DNA of 64,000 bases from Pontibacter ruber (GTDB lineage: Bacteria > Bacteroidota > Bacteroidia > Cytophagales > Hymenobacteraceae): NCBI RefSeq assembly GCF_023630205.1, contig NZ_JALPRR010000002.1:364899-428898 (forward strand), read 5' to 3'. Positions 27,057 to 36,756 of the stretch are shown here, piece after piece (position 1 is the stretch's first letter; every line of letters begins with the position of its first letter). The notes beneath the pieces were generated by a model. That model had not been told where the DNA came from, made no database searches, and worked only from the letters and a program-made list of their open reading frames with translations. The position numbers and the translations under genes are program-made.

Positions 27057-28196
27057 ATGGATCAGCAACCAAACTACATCACATCTCTAACCTCTTTGCG
27101 TGGTTTAGCTGCCCTTTGGGTCATGCTGTTTCACCTGGATGTGATTTTCTTTTACAGGGATTTTGGACCTTTCATTCCGCACGAACTAACCGGCATAATT
27201 ACAAAAGGATACCGATGGGTTGACTTTTTCTTTTTACTCAGTGGCTTTGTCATAAGCCATGTATACGGTGCAGCATTTGCAAGTTCCACAGATAAAGTGA
27301 ATCTGATCAAATCCTTTTTATGGGCACGCTTTACCCGGATTTACCCGCTGCATCTTTTTATACTTGTGTTATTGATCCCGTTTGCTGCCATTGTACCAGT
27401 ATTGTTTCCCGCTGTTGTAGACGGCAGCTGGGAAACATTTATGGCTTGGCCTGCGCTTCTGGACAACCTGCTCCTGATCAATGCCATGAATCAGCATGTT
27501 TACCTTTCGTGGAATATCGTTTCCTGGTCTATTGGTGCGGAATGGTGGGCTTATGTTTGCGCTTGTTTTATACTTCCGTTTGTGTTTAAGAGTAACCTTA
27601 CCTATAAAAGTATAGCCCTGGTCGTGTCAAGTGCAGTACTTTTCGGCATGTTCTCAATTCGTGGCCACCTGGACATTACGTTTGATTATGGTTGGTTAAG
27701 GTGTCTGGCCGAGTTCACGGTTGGAACTATAGTTTACCAGGTCTTCGTGCATCGAGTAGGGGAAGCATGGCTTTCAAAAAACACCAGCTTTTTAATTACA
27801 GCGCTATTGATTGTAATAGCTTTTCATTTTGGTCTAAGCGATATACTCCTGATTCCGTTATTTATAGCATTGTTGCTTTGTGCTGCTTATAATAATGAGA
27901 TCATTAAAATGGTTCTGGAAAAGAAAACCTTACGCTACCTGGGAGATATATCTTACTCCATTTATATGATGCACGGATTCTGGTTCTTAGTATTCTGGTT
28001 TTCCCTGACCTATCTTAAAAGTGAATTAAAGATCACCTTACTTGCCGTTCCACTAAAACTTGGCCTTGGGGTTTCTTTTGTAAGTTCAACGATCATCAGT
28101 GCTCATTATACTTACCATTATATAGAGATCAGGGCGCGGCAACTTTTAAGAAACGCCTGGTTTTTGAAAAATGAGAAAAGTACAGTAAACGGCTAA
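27057..28196 (+). CDS. Acyltransferase 3 family (OafA/YrhL-like) membrane protein
   Basis: 379 residues from the ATG at 27057. A longer frame opens at 26994 inside the amylase gene, but the family N-terminus (ITSLTSLRGLAALWVMLFH) begins right after 27057. Features: RGLAA with the His in MLFHLD, FFLLSGFVISHVYG, FLWARFTRIYPLHL, and about ten membrane helices. The family moves acyl groups (usually acetyl) onto sugars or lipids at the membrane. It starts 38 bases after the amylase and probably shares its transcript; acyl modification of a surface glycan is an inference. Confidence 0.85.
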   Translation: MDQQPNYITSLTSLRGLAALWVMLFHLDVIFFYRDFGPFIPHELTGIITKGYRWVDFFFLLSGFVISHVYGAAFASSTDKVNLIKSFLWARFTRIYPLHLFILVLLIPFAAIVPVLFPAVVDGSWETFMAWPALLDNLLLINAMNQHVYLSWNIVSWSIGAEWWAYVCACFILPFVFKSNLTYKSIALVVSSAVLFGMFSIRGHLDITFDYGWLRCLAEFTVGTIVYQVFVHRVGEAWLSKNTSFLITALLIVIAFHFGLSDILLIPLFIALLLCAAYNNEIIKMVLEKKTLRYLGDISYSIYMMHGFWFLVFWFSLTYLKSELKITLLAVPLKLGLGVSFVSSTIISAHYTYHYIEIRARQLLRNAWFLKNEKSTVNG

Positions 28197-28291
28197 TCAG
28201 GAAGTGCGATGCAACTACATATGGTTTGAGATTTGATTGCCCAAAAAAATTGATTAGGTAAAATTTGAAATTAAGGGGAAATTAATTGAAC

Positions 28292-28328
28292 AAAAAAGCC
28301 GCTCCAGTTTATCTGAAGCGGCTTTTTT
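28292..28328. terminator. Bidirectional terminator
   Basis: Strong stem AAAAAAGCCGCT...AGCGGCTTTTTT between the acyltransferase gene (+) and the tRNA-Glu gene (-). Confidence 0.85.
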
Positions 28329-28335
28329 GATGAAG

Positions 28336-28407
28336 TAGTCCGTAGGGGAATCGAACCCCTGTTGCCAGAATGAAAATCTGAAGTCCTAACCCCTAGACGA
28401 ACGGACC
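28336..28407 (-). tRNA. tRNA-Glu (anticodon TTC)
   Basis: The minus strand folds as a complete cloverleaf: a 7-bp acceptor stem (28401-28407 with 28337-28343), D arm with GTCTAGGGGTTAGGAC, an anticodon stem TCAGA/TCTGG around the loop TTTTCAT giving anticodon TTC, and a T arm with GGGGTTCGATTCCCC. Discriminator base A. The 3' CCA is not encoded. Confidence 0.95.
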
Positions 28408-28558
28408 AGCATGTTTACTTAACTGCGTCTTTCTGTGTGATTGACGGTGCAAAGATACTGCTCTTTTATTACGTGTCAAATATTTAGTGCGGAATTTTTC
28501 TCTTAAAACTGTAACAGACTGTGTATCAAAGGGGAAAAAAATATTGGTTTTCCATTAG

Positions 28559-29608
<1,050 letters not shown>

Positions 29609-29628
29609 GCATTACCATACATGCTGAT

Positions 29629-29666
29629 AAAACAAAAGCCCGCCCGCAAGGTGGGCTTTTGTTTTA
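29629..29666 (+). terminator. Terminator of the GAPDH gene
   Basis: Stem AAAACAAAAGCCC...GGGCTTTTGTTTT, 20 bases after the stop codon, ending in a T-rich tract. Confidence 0.9.
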
Positions 29667-29795
29667 TAGTCTACGTATAGTTTTTAGCACCTGATCAAGA
29701 AGTGAAAGTGATATATATCATAGTTAATATAGATACGGTCGCTTATCTTTAGGTCAGTTAAAAGTTCAACATCCTATTTAATGCTGAGACATCCC

Positions 29796-30641
29796 ATGAA
29801 AAGAATTCTGGTTCCGACTGATTTTTCTGAACAGGCCCTGTATGCCTTTGAAGTTGCTGTTGCAATAGCCCGTAAAACCGGTGCGGCTATCAAACTGCTG
29901 CATGTAGTAGAAATGCCCTACGCCCCAAGCTTTAGCGCTACCGGCGACCTGGTATCCAGAGACAGCATAGAGCAGGTGTACGTGCTGAAACTGCTTGAAT
30001 CCAGCAGAGATGAAATGCAGGAACTGTTGCGAACTGTAGAACATAATGGGGTAGAGGTAGTGCAGGAAGTGGATGTTGACCGCGTAAACAGCAAGATCAG
30101 AAGGGTTGTCAGAGAAGATCAGGTTGATCTGGTGGTGATGGGATCGAAGGGAAGCAGCGGCATGGATGAGTTCCTCATCGGGTCGAATACAGAGAAAGTA
30201 GTGCGCACTGCCGATTGCCCTGTGCTGACAGTAAAACGCCGCCAGCCAAACTTTGATATCAAGAACATTGTACTTGCCTCTGATTTCAAACGCGAGATCA
30301 GGACTGCAATAGACAAAGTAAAGATGTTCCAGGACATTTTTGATGCTACACTTCACCTGGTGTACATCAATACCCCGGGTGCATTCGAGTCGAGCAACAA
30401 CATCAGAAACACGATGGAAACGGCAGCGCAACGTTATGGTCTGAAGAATTATACTATAAATGTGTACAACGATGTGATCGAGGAAGACGGTATCATGCAT
30501 TTTGCCCAGGATATTGATGCAGACATGATCATGATGCCTACGCACGGCAGAACCGGTTTCTCGCATTTGTTAAGCGGAAGTATAGCCGAGGACCTGGTGA
30601 ATCATACCAGCAGACCGGTGCTGACCTTTCACCTGCGCTAA
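29796..30641 (+). CDS. Tandem-domain universal stress protein (UspA family)
   Basis: 281 residues from the ATG at 29796 (MKRILVPTDFSEQALYAF), preferred over an ATG five codons upstream because the family starts at 'MKRILVPTDFS'. Two Usp domains: the first ends in VVMGSKGSSGMDEFLIGSNT, the ATP-binding G-x2-G-x9-G-S/N signature, and the second in MMPTHGRTGFSHLLSGSIA. Both signatures are intact, so ATP binding by both halves is plausible. It is cytoplasmic, for stress and survival. Independent unit with its own terminator. Confidence 0.9.
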   Translation: MKRILVPTDFSEQALYAFEVAVAIARKTGAAIKLLHVVEMPYAPSFSATGDLVSRDSIEQVYVLKLLESSRDEMQELLRTVEHNGVEVVQEVDVDRVNSKIRRVVREDQVDLVVMGSKGSSGMDEFLIGSNTEKVVRTADCPVLTVKRRQPNFDIKNIVLASDFKREIRTAIDKVKMFQDIFDATLHLVYINTPGAFESSNNIRNTMETAAQRYGLKNYTINVYNDVIEEDGIMHFAQDIDADMIMMPTHGRTGFSHLLSGSIAEDLVNHTSRPVLTFHLR

Positions 30642-30703
30642 GCAATAGCTCCCTGAAGTGGCTTGATTGCCTGAACCTATTCAGACATCATACTATAAAG
30701 TAT

Positions 30704-30740
30704 AAAAGACCGGCCATGGCATCCCGTGGTCGGTCTTTTT
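30704..30740 (+). terminator. Terminator of the universal stress protein gene
   Basis: Stem AAAAGACCG...CGGTCTTTTT with an inner CCA/TGG pairing. AAGTATAA abuts its left arm and TATACTTC follows the T run. Confidence 0.85.
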
Positions 30741-30795
30741 ATTATACTTCAGAAAGCCTTACTTTTGCTTTACGGCCATTTTAGTCACCCCAAGT

Positions 30796-31686
30796 ATGGA
30801 TACAAAACCACACATACGGTTCATTATAAACCCAAAGTCTGGCCCTAAAAGCAAGGTAGATGTTGCGGCACGCATCAAACTGCACCTCGACCACAGCAAG
30901 TATAGCCACGAGATTGTGTATACGGCTCATGCTGGGCATGCCACAGAACTGGCGCAAACTGCAGCCGGACAGGGTGCTGCAATGGTGGTAGCCGTGGGAG
31001 GTGATGGTACGGTCAGCGAAGTGGCGCGGGGGCTGTTAGGCACAGAAACTGCTCTGGCCATTTTGCCTCGGGGCTCCGGTAACGGGCTGGCACGGCACCT
31101 GCAGGTTCCTATGAATATTGATGGTGCTTTGCGCGTGATCAACCAGGGGCAGTCTACCCGTATCGACAGCGGAACTATAAACGGCCATCCGTTCTTTACG
31201 ACCGCCGGAATTGGGTTCGATGCCTACATCAGCTCGGTGTTTGCCGGCAACAAAAAGCGTGGCCTTAAGACCTACGTGGAGCTTGTGTTGAAAGAGGTGC
31301 GCTATTACAAACACCTTCCCGTAAAAGTATCTATCAACGGAAATACGCTGGATACCGATTGCTTTGTGCTGGCTTTTGCCAACGCAGCACAGTATGGCAA
31401 CAACGCCTACATTGCCCCTTTGGCAGATATACGGGACGGATTACTGGATGTGTGCCTGGTGCGGCAGCTGGACATGTTCAAAGCGTTGAACCTGAGCTAC
31501 TGCATGCTGACCAAACAGGTTGCCAGTCCTGACAGTGCCGAGTATTTCAAGACGGATAGCGTTGATGTAGAGACAGACCACCGCATCATGTACCATGCCG
31601 ATGGTGAGTTTATAGGGCACGACTCCAAGTTTAGTGTGCGGTTGCTGCCGTTGTCGTTAAAAGTAATAACATTAGAGAAACCATGA
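30796..31686 (+). CDS. YegS/BmrU-like lipid (diacylglycerol) kinase
   Basis: 296 residues. DAGK catalytic fold: [13 protein letters not shown] (phosphate loop), [19 protein letters not shown] (the GGDGT signature), [16 protein letters not shown], and a C-terminal beta domain with [20 protein letters not shown]. It probably phosphorylates a membrane lipid such as diacylglycerol with ATP. Its stop codon overlaps the start of the next gene by four bases (ATGA), so the two are coupled. Confidence 0.85.
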   Translation: MDTKPHIRFIINPKSGPKSKVDVAARIKLHLDHSKYSHEIVYTAHAGHATELAQTAAGQGAAMVVAVGGDGTVSEVARGLLGTETALAILPRGSGNGLARHLQVPMNIDGALRVINQGQSTRIDSGTINGHPFFTTAGIGFDAYISSVFAGNKKRGLKTYVELVLKEVRYYKHLPVKVSINGNTLDTDCFVLAFANAAQYGNNAYIAPLADIRDGLLDVCLVRQLDMFKALNLSYCMLTKQVASPDSAEYFKTDSVDVETDHRIMYHADGEFIGHDSKFSVRLLPLSLKVITLEKP

Positions 31687-32030
31687 GTGATAAGAACAAG
31701 AAGGGCAGGCAGGGTGTTGTGTACTCTACCAATCCGGATTTTAGTTACGAATACGAGCAGGGCAACGAAGCGGAAACGCTGCCCCCGCAACAGCAAAACC
31801 TGAAGGTAATGCTCGACAAGAAAGCCCGCGGCGGCAAGCAGGTGACGCTGGTGGCTGGTTTTGTCGGCTCCGACGACGACCTGAAAGAACTTGGCAAATT
31901 GCTCAAAAACAAGTGCGGTGTGGGTGGATCAGCCAAAGATGGCGAGATCCTGATTCAGGGCGATTTCCGCGACAAAGTGCTGCAAACATTGGTTGCTGCC
32001 GGCTACAAAGCCAAAAAAGCGGGAGGTTGA
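31683..32030 (+). CDS. SUI1/eIF1-like translation factor (YciH family)
   Basis: 115 residues. The SUI1 domain spans the second half: [48 protein letters not shown] core and [17 protein letters not shown]. The N-terminal 45 residues are charged and probably disordered. Bacterial members affect start-codon fidelity. Translationally coupled to the lipid kinase; the functional link is not obvious. Confidence 0.9.
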   Translation: MSDKNKKGRQGVVYSTNPDFSYEYEQGNEAETLPPQQQNLKVMLDKKARGGKQVTLVAGFVGSDDDLKELGKLLKNKCGVGGSAKDGEILIQGDFRDKVLQTLVAAGYKAKKAGG

Positions 32031-32033
32031 TTT

Positions 32034-32093
32034 GAGTTAGAAAGGTAGAAAGTGATTTGAGTTAGAAAGGTAGAAAGTTAGAGAGTTAGAAAG
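32034..32093. repeat. Purine-rich tandem repeat patch
   Basis: GAGTTAGAAAGGTAGAAAGT at 32034-32053 is repeated exactly at 32059-32078 (period 25), followed by a shorter derivative. Related patches lie at 41172-41215 and 47513-47575, always in intergenic DNA and always with the purine strand on plus. Confidence 0.75.
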
Positions 32094-32117
32094 TTGATCT
32101 TCTCCTTCTTTACCTTT

Positions 32118-32543
32118 TTACTTTTTTACTTTTCTAACGTATTTCTCCGGTCCTTCCACGAGGTAGAAGTTGGCAGTTTTCCGGACAAAGACTTTGCCGG
32201 CCAGGGCAGAGGCACGGGGAGGTGTTGCTTTGTATACCTGATACTCCTGCGTTTTGGACTGCTTCACAGGTGTAAATCCTATCTCCTCAAGTTGCTGCTG
32301 CAATGTTTTCACACTTAGTTTCTGCACCGGAATGCGCGCTTCTGTACGTCTGTACAGTACCAGTATCAGCAAACTGAACATCAGCGAGAAGATCGCGGCG
32401 TTCAATAAAATTTCAGCAATAAGTATACTTGTATCTCCCGAAAACCTGCCGGTTATTCCATACCAGATTGCGGTAAGCAAGCTATACATCAGAAAGAAGT
32501 ATAGGTTCAACCTCAGGAAACGCAGCAAAGTATAGTTTTTCAT
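32118..32543 (-). CDS. Small two-helix membrane protein of unknown function
   Basis: 141 residues from the ATG at 32543 (MKNYTLLRFLRLNLYFFLMY). The frame is open 39 codons further upstream, but that part is Arg/Cys/His-rich and not protein-like. Two membrane helices (residues ~10-30 and ~40-65) precede a soluble domain (KLSVKTLQQQLEEIGFTPVK, FVRKTANFYLVEGPEKYVRK). Family not recognised. It converges on the SUI1 gene, with the repeat patch between them. Confidence 0.7.
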   Translation of the reverse strand: MKNYTLLRFLRLNLYFFLMYSLLTAIWYGITGRFSGDTSILIAEILLNAAIFSLMFSLLILVLYRRTEARIPVQKLSVKTLQQQLEEIGFTPVKQSKTQEYQVYKATPPRASALAGKVFVRKTANFYLVEGPEKYVRKVKK

Positions 32544-32813
32544 TTTTGCTCTGACATAACATACTTGTTGGTGAAAACACCAACAAGGACGTAAATAACA
32601 ATCCAAGGCGCGAGCGCCTCGCTCGTGAATGGCTATAGATTGGGCATCTGGCTCAGTCAAATCATAGATTCTACTCTATAGGAAGACAAGGGAAAGATTC
32701 CCGCGCCAGATTAAGAGAATGAAAAGGCCCTGCTCCCTGGAGGGGAATCTGCTCTCAAATTCAAAACTTCCAGTTCACACCAATCAACTGATATTTAGAT
32801 ATTACCTCGAAAC
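32544..32813. repeat. Intergenic stretch with palindromic repeat fragments
   Basis: Gene-free, 270 bases. Contains GGCGCGAGCGCCTCGCTCG (an inverted CGAGCG/CGCTCG pair near 32610) and CTCCCTGGAGGGG near 32735, both resembling parts of the repeats at 38.2-38.5 kb and 57.3-57.7 kb. Confidence 0.55.
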
Positions 32814-33551
32814 TCAGAACTCGTAATTTGTAACTCTCAACAGGTCTTCCGGTGTGTCGATGCCAATGGTTTCGAACTCGGTTACAGCCGTGGCGATGCG
32901 GAAACCGTTCTCCAGCCAGCGCAGTTGCTCCAGCGACTCAGCAAGTTCCAGTGCTGATGGTGGCAGCTGTGTGATCTGCTCCAGGATATCAGCCCGGTAC
33001 CCATAAATGCCGATGTGCTTGTAGTAGGTATGTTGCTTGTGCCAGATGTCGTTGGGTACGTTGCGGCAATAGGGGATAGGCTGGCGGCTAAAGTAGAGCG
33101 CTTCTCCGGCTTTGTTGATGACTACCTTCGGAGCGTTCACATTGAAAAGCTCTTCCGGGGATTGTACCTTTTTGATGAGCGTAGCCAGCTGTGTCTGCGG
33201 GTTCTGAAAACACTGCGCCACCAAGTCGATCTGCTCGGGACGGATAAAAGGCTCGTCGCCCTGTATGTTGATGATGTATTCGAAAGGCACATTGTTGAGC
33301 TGGTAGGCCTCGAAGCAACGGTCGGTACCGCTCTGGTGATGCTCGCCCGTCATTACGGCTTTGCCGCCAAAAGCCTGTACGTGCTCAAGTATGCGGTGGT
33401 CGTCGGTGGCTACCACAACCTCTGTAAGGTCTGATTTTTTAGCCTGCTCGTATACACGCTGTATCATGGTTTTGCCACCAATGTTGGTAAGGGGTTTGCC
33501 GGGAAAGCGGGTAGAAGCAAAACGTGCCGGGATGATGCCGAGAATCTCCAT
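32814..33551 (-). CDS. kdsB: 3-deoxy-manno-octulosonate cytidylyltransferase (CMP-Kdo synthetase)
   Basis: 245 residues, the usual length. IPARFASTRFPGKPL is the CTP-binding signature, followed by VVVATDDHRIL, TGEHHQSGTDRCFEA, NIQGDEPFIRPEQI and YKHIGIYGYR. It activates Kdo as CMP-Kdo for lipid A-core assembly in the cytoplasm. A perfect TAnnTTTG box at 33608-33615 on the minus strand lies ~57 bases upstream of the start. Monocistronic as far as seen. Confidence 0.95.
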   Translation of the reverse strand: MEILGIIPARFASTRFPGKPLTNIGGKTMIQRVYEQAKKSDLTEVVVATDDHRILEHVQAFGGKAVMTGEHHQSGTDRCFEAYQLNNVPFEYIINIQGDEPFIRPEQIDLVAQCFQNPQTQLATLIKKVQSPEELFNVNAPKVVINKAGEALYFSRQPIPYCRNVPNDIWHKQHTYYKHIGIYGYRADILEQITQLPPSALELAESLEQLRWLENGFRIATAVTEFETIGIDTPEDLLRVTNYEF

Positions 33552-33607
33552 AGTTGAGGGTTGTTTTATACCTTGTTCTTACGGGTGCAACAAGTTTGCA
33601 ACCGCCT

Positions 33608-33615
33608 CAAAGTTA
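33608..33615 (-). promoter_or_regulatory. -7 box of the kdsB promoter
   Basis: The minus strand reads TAACTTTG, an exact match to TAnnTTTG, upstream of the kdsB ATG. The -33 box is not clear. Confidence 0.55.
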
Positions 33616-33697
33616 CGGAAGTGACGGAAGTATATCAGCAGGAGGGAGGCAAAATTAGCTTTTCTTTCCTCCTGACTTACATCATTTGAGTTTATAC

Positions 33698-34036
33698 TTA
33701 CTTCCGCTTCACCGAAACAACCCGGATCGCGTCCATCGCTCTGCTTTGGGTGGAGAGGCCGCATCGGATATCGAGTTGAGTACCTAGCCGCACAAACTCA
33801 ATCACAACAGGCGTATTGCCTTCTACCTTGAAGGCCCCATCAATGTCCTGCTCATTTTCCGGTTTATACTTCTTATCGTTTATCAGCACCTCAAACCCGC
33901 AACCGTCTACCATGTATTCGCCCGACCATACAAGTATGGCATTGGCCGTTTCAGTTTCCTGTTGCATCGTATCCTGGCAGGATGTTAAAAATAGAGTTGT
34001 GATACACAGAAGCGTAGCAAGTAGCATTGTTTTCAT
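33698..34036 (-). CDS. Small lipoprotein, first member of a tandem pair
   Basis: 112 residues. Signal peptide with lipobox FLTSC, then LVWSGEYMVDGCGFEVLI, DKKYKPENEQDIDGAF and a second Cys (DIRCG) that could pair with the Cys in DGCGF. It shares all these landmarks with the neighbour at 34096. I do not recognise a named family. Predicted outer-membrane lipoprotein. Confidence 0.75.
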   Translation of the reverse strand: MKTMLLATLLCITTLFLTSCQDTMQQETETANAILVWSGEYMVDGCGFEVLINDKKYKPENEQDIDGAFKVEGNTPVVIEFVRLGTQLDIRCGLSTQSRAMDAIRVVSVKRK

Positions 34037-34095
34037 AGGGTATGTCGTTAGGGTGAATGATCAATAAACAGGTAAGTCAATACAGCAGGAGAGCA

Positions 34096-34434
34096 CTACT
34101 TTATTTCTTTTACAGATAAAACTATTATACTTTCAGCCTGTCGCCTGGCCATGCCGCAGACGTACTCTGCCTGTTTTCCGGGTAGCACATACTTTACCTC
34201 TACTGTCATTGGTTCCTCCTTTTTAAAAGCTGCATCAATGTCGCCTTCATTTTTCGGTTTATACTTTTTCTCATCTATGTAAATGACAAAACCGCAGCCA
34301 TCTACGGCATAATCACCAGTCCAGTAAAGTGTAGCCGTGGCCTCCTGCACCTCCAGGTCGTCCTCTTTATCGCAGGAGAAGGCCGTTAAGGTTAAGGCAA
34401 GCAGGGCAGCAAAGTATAATTTTAGGGGTTTCAT
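34096..34434 (-). CDS. Small lipoprotein, second member of a tandem pair
   Basis: 112 residues. Lipobox FSC followed by acidic residues (CDKEDDLE), then LYWTGDYAVDGCGFVIYI, KKYKPKNEGDIDAAF and YVCGMARRQ. It is the same length and layout as the 33698 protein, with 59 bases between them, so a local duplication. The acidic stretch after the lipid Cys resembles lipoprotein surface-export signals of Bacteroidota (inference). Confidence 0.75.
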   Translation of the reverse strand: MKPLKLYFAALLALTLTAFSCDKEDDLEVQEATATLYWTGDYAVDGCGFVIYIDEKKYKPKNEGDIDAAFKKEEPMTVEVKYVLPGKQAEYVCGMARRQAESIIVLSVKEIK

Positions 34435-34514
34435 AAAGTGTGGCTTAAAGTTCTACCTGATAGACCCCAAACAAGGCAGAAGCGTTGCAAGCCCCAGTAC
34501 CACATTCGTAATTA

Positions 34515-35870
34515 TCAGGATACTTTTTTCACGCGGAGCGAGAACGTGCTCTGGTCGATTACCTGCACTATGTCGCCTTTTTCAATAAAGCCTTCACGGG
34601 CCTGGGCATCGTAGAGCATATCATCAATCATTACGCGGCCGGTTGGAGCCATGCGGGTGTGGGCCACGCCGGTTCTGCCGATCAGGTGTTCGGCAGCGTT
34701 GGCCGACCGGTATCCTTCTTTGCTGGTAAATGTGTTGTTAAGTACCAGGCGCTGCATGGCCTTGCTGCCAACAAGCCGGTTCCAGGTAAGGGCAATTACA
34801 ACAACGGCTCCCACCATGCCAACTACTACGGAAATAAGGCTTTTCATCAGCTCCTGAGAGGGCACAAAAGTAAAATCGAAGTTTTGGTTATTGACCATGA
34901 TAAGCACCAGCGACAGGAATACCAGCACAATACCGCTGATGCCAGCCACGCCAAACCCTGGAATTACCAGCACTTCCAGCCCGATGAGGACCAGGCCAAG
35001 TATGAACAGCAGGATCTCCCAGTTTTCGGCCAGGCCGTTGAGGTAGTAAGGCGTTAAGTATAAAATGCCGGCCACTACAGCCGCTACCAGCGGAAAACCA
35101 ATGCCGGGCGTCTGCAGCTCGAACCAAAGCCCGCCCAGAATAATGAGCAGCAGGATACCACTGATAAAAGGGTTCAGGAAAAAAGAGATGACTTTGTTGG
35201 TGGTGCTCAGCTGGTAACGCACTACTTCGGCATTTTGCAGGTTAAGTTGTTTCAGCACGTCGTTTATACTACTGGCCTGCCCTTCGCAGTACCCGTTCCG
35301 GATCGCTTCGGATGTGGTGAAAGTGATGACCTGACCTGCCGACAGAGTGCTGTCTACGCTGGCATCTACCATCGACTCGGCCAGGCGCGGGTCGCGGCCG
35401 TTGGCCTCGGCAGTGGAGCGCATAATAGAGCGCATGTAGCTCTGGTATTTGCCCGGAGCGGCCTGTCCGTCGGCTGTTACCACGGTGGCTGCTCCGATAT
35501 TGGCACCCGGAGCCATGTAAATGCTATCGCAGGCAATAGAAATAAGGGCACCTGCCGAAGCTGCATTTTTGTTGATGAACACATAGATCGGCTTGGGATA
35601 CTCGAGCAGGCGCGTCCGGATCTCGTCTGCATCGTTAACGGCACCCCCATACGTATCCAGCTCAAGCAGCACATGATCGGCACCAATGCGGGTTGCCTCC
35701 TCCAGTGCCAGTTCGGTGTAGCGGTTGGTGCGCGGATCAATTGCATCTTTGATCTCCATTACAAAAACCTTTGGTCGCGAAGCCTGTGCCGGTGCCATCA
35801 GGGGCAGCAGCAGGAAGTATAACAAAGTACAAAGGGGCTTCCAATGCCAATGTTTTGCCATAGATTTCAT
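34515..35870 (-). CDS. NfeD-family membrane serine protease (long ClpP-like form)
   Basis: 451 residues. Signal peptide, then a ClpP/SppA-like protease domain (residues ~32-210): LLELDTYGGAVNDADEI, NKNAASAGALISIACDSIY with nucleophile Ser105, and Lys141 as the likely catalytic base. Four or more membrane helices follow (PFISGILLLIILGGLWFEL onwards), then a C-terminal OB-fold NfeD domain (LIGRTGVAHTRMAPTGRVMI). Such proteases partner with stomatin-like proteins, but none is next to it. A start three codons downstream (35861) is equally possible. Confidence 0.9.
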   Translation of the reverse strand: MKSMAKHWHWKPLCTLLYFLLLPLMAPAQASRPKVFVMEIKDAIDPRTNRYTELALEEATRIGADHVLLELDTYGGAVNDADEIRTRLLEYPKPIYVFINKNAASAGALISIACDSIYMAPGANIGAATVVTADGQAAPGKYQSYMRSIMRSTAEANGRDPRLAESMVDASVDSTLSAGQVITFTTSEAIRNGYCEGQASSINDVLKQLNLQNAEVVRYQLSTTNKVISFFLNPFISGILLLIILGGLWFELQTPGIGFPLVAAVVAGILYLTPYYLNGLAENWEILLFILGLVLIGLEVLVIPGFGVAGISGIVLVFLSLVLIMVNNQNFDFTFVPSQELMKSLISVVVGMVGAVVVIALTWNRLVGSKAMQRLVLNNTFTSKEGYRSANAAEHLIGRTGVAHTRMAPTGRVMIDDMLYDAQAREGFIEKGDIVQVIDQSTFSLRVKKVS

Positions 35871-35964
35871 AATTTAGAGGGCTGATGTGCTAGCAAACCT
35901 TAAGGTACTAAAAAAATAACAGGTTATACTTTCCCTACTTTATAAATATGATTTCGGTGCCCCC

Positions 35965-36741
35965 GTGTGGCGGATCCGGCTCGATACCCTTGCCGGCAGG
36001 CTGGCTGTGGAGGTGCGCGATGCGGACCTTCTGATCGCTTCTTTTTATACGTTCGACTGCCAGGCCCATGCGTTGCAGGAGCTGAAACTACCCGGGCAAT
36101 TGACCTGGTGGCAGGGGCTGGAAGACGCACACAAGAACCTGCTCTTCATCCACGGGTACGGCGACCGCAAAGTAGGACAGCACAAAGGCATCACGGCCCT
36201 TGCAGCCGAAACAGGAGCGGTGCAGTGGCAGGAGCCGGACCTTACCTTTTATGGTGTAATAGCGGAAGGAGTGCTGGCCTACCCGGCAGCTACCCCTGAA
36301 TCAGGTTTTATACTTTTACAGACCCAGTCAGGAGCAGTTTTACAGCAAAATATAACGCAGCAGGAAGCAGTTGAAAAAGTAAATAATTATAACATAGCGC
36401 GTTACAATGCCTGCACCTATCCGATGCTGTACCTGGAGGGGGAAGTATATTTTCTGGAAGTAAGCCGGTTTCTGGCGGAACAGGGAGCAGGGGAAGCGCT
36501 TAAGGCAATAGAGTATGCTGAGACAGAGCAGTTTATGATAATAAGCTATTACTGTTTGGCTGATGAGGATAAATTAGATAATTTCGTGGCAGTATTTGAT
36601 TTAGAAGGAGATTTGCATTTAAAAGAGAAAGTAGCCGGCAACTTGCATGGCATAGGTTCAGATACTTTTTTTATCTTTAAGCACGAATTATACTTCGTTC
36701 AGAATTCAGACACCTTACAGGTATATAACCTTACTTTATAG
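35965..36741 (+). CDS. DUF4905 family protein, start uncertain
   Basis: 258 residues from GTG 35965. The Bacteroidota-specific DUF4905 pattern is seen: WRIRLDTLAGRLAVEVRD, LTWWQGLEDAHKNLLFIHGY and QHKGITALAAETGAVQW. Family-like sequence (SLLYKYDFGAPVWRI) continues upstream of the GTG to ~35920 without any ATG, GTG or TTG before the stop at 35917. So either a rare start is used or the N-terminus has been lost by mutation. It is a cytoplasmic, beta-rich protein of unknown function. 15 bases to the LysM gene. Confidence 0.7.
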   Translation: MWRIRLDTLAGRLAVEVRDADLLIASFYTFDCQAHALQELKLPGQLTWWQGLEDAHKNLLFIHGYGDRKVGQHKGITALAAETGAVQWQEPDLTFYGVIAEGVLAYPAATPESGFILLQTQSGAVLQQNITQQEAVEKVNNYNIARYNACTYPMLYLEGEVYFLEVSRFLAEQGAGEALKAIEYAETEQFMIISYYCLADEDKLDNFVAVFDLEGDLHLKEKVAGNLHGIGSDTFFIFKHELYFVQNSDTLQVYNLTL

Positions 36742-36756
36742 TTATTTCAAAGAGCC

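Noticed and set aside
28200..28420. A mobile element integrated at tRNA-Glu
   Set aside because: No integrase, no repeated tRNA 3' end and no composition change beside the tRNA were seen.
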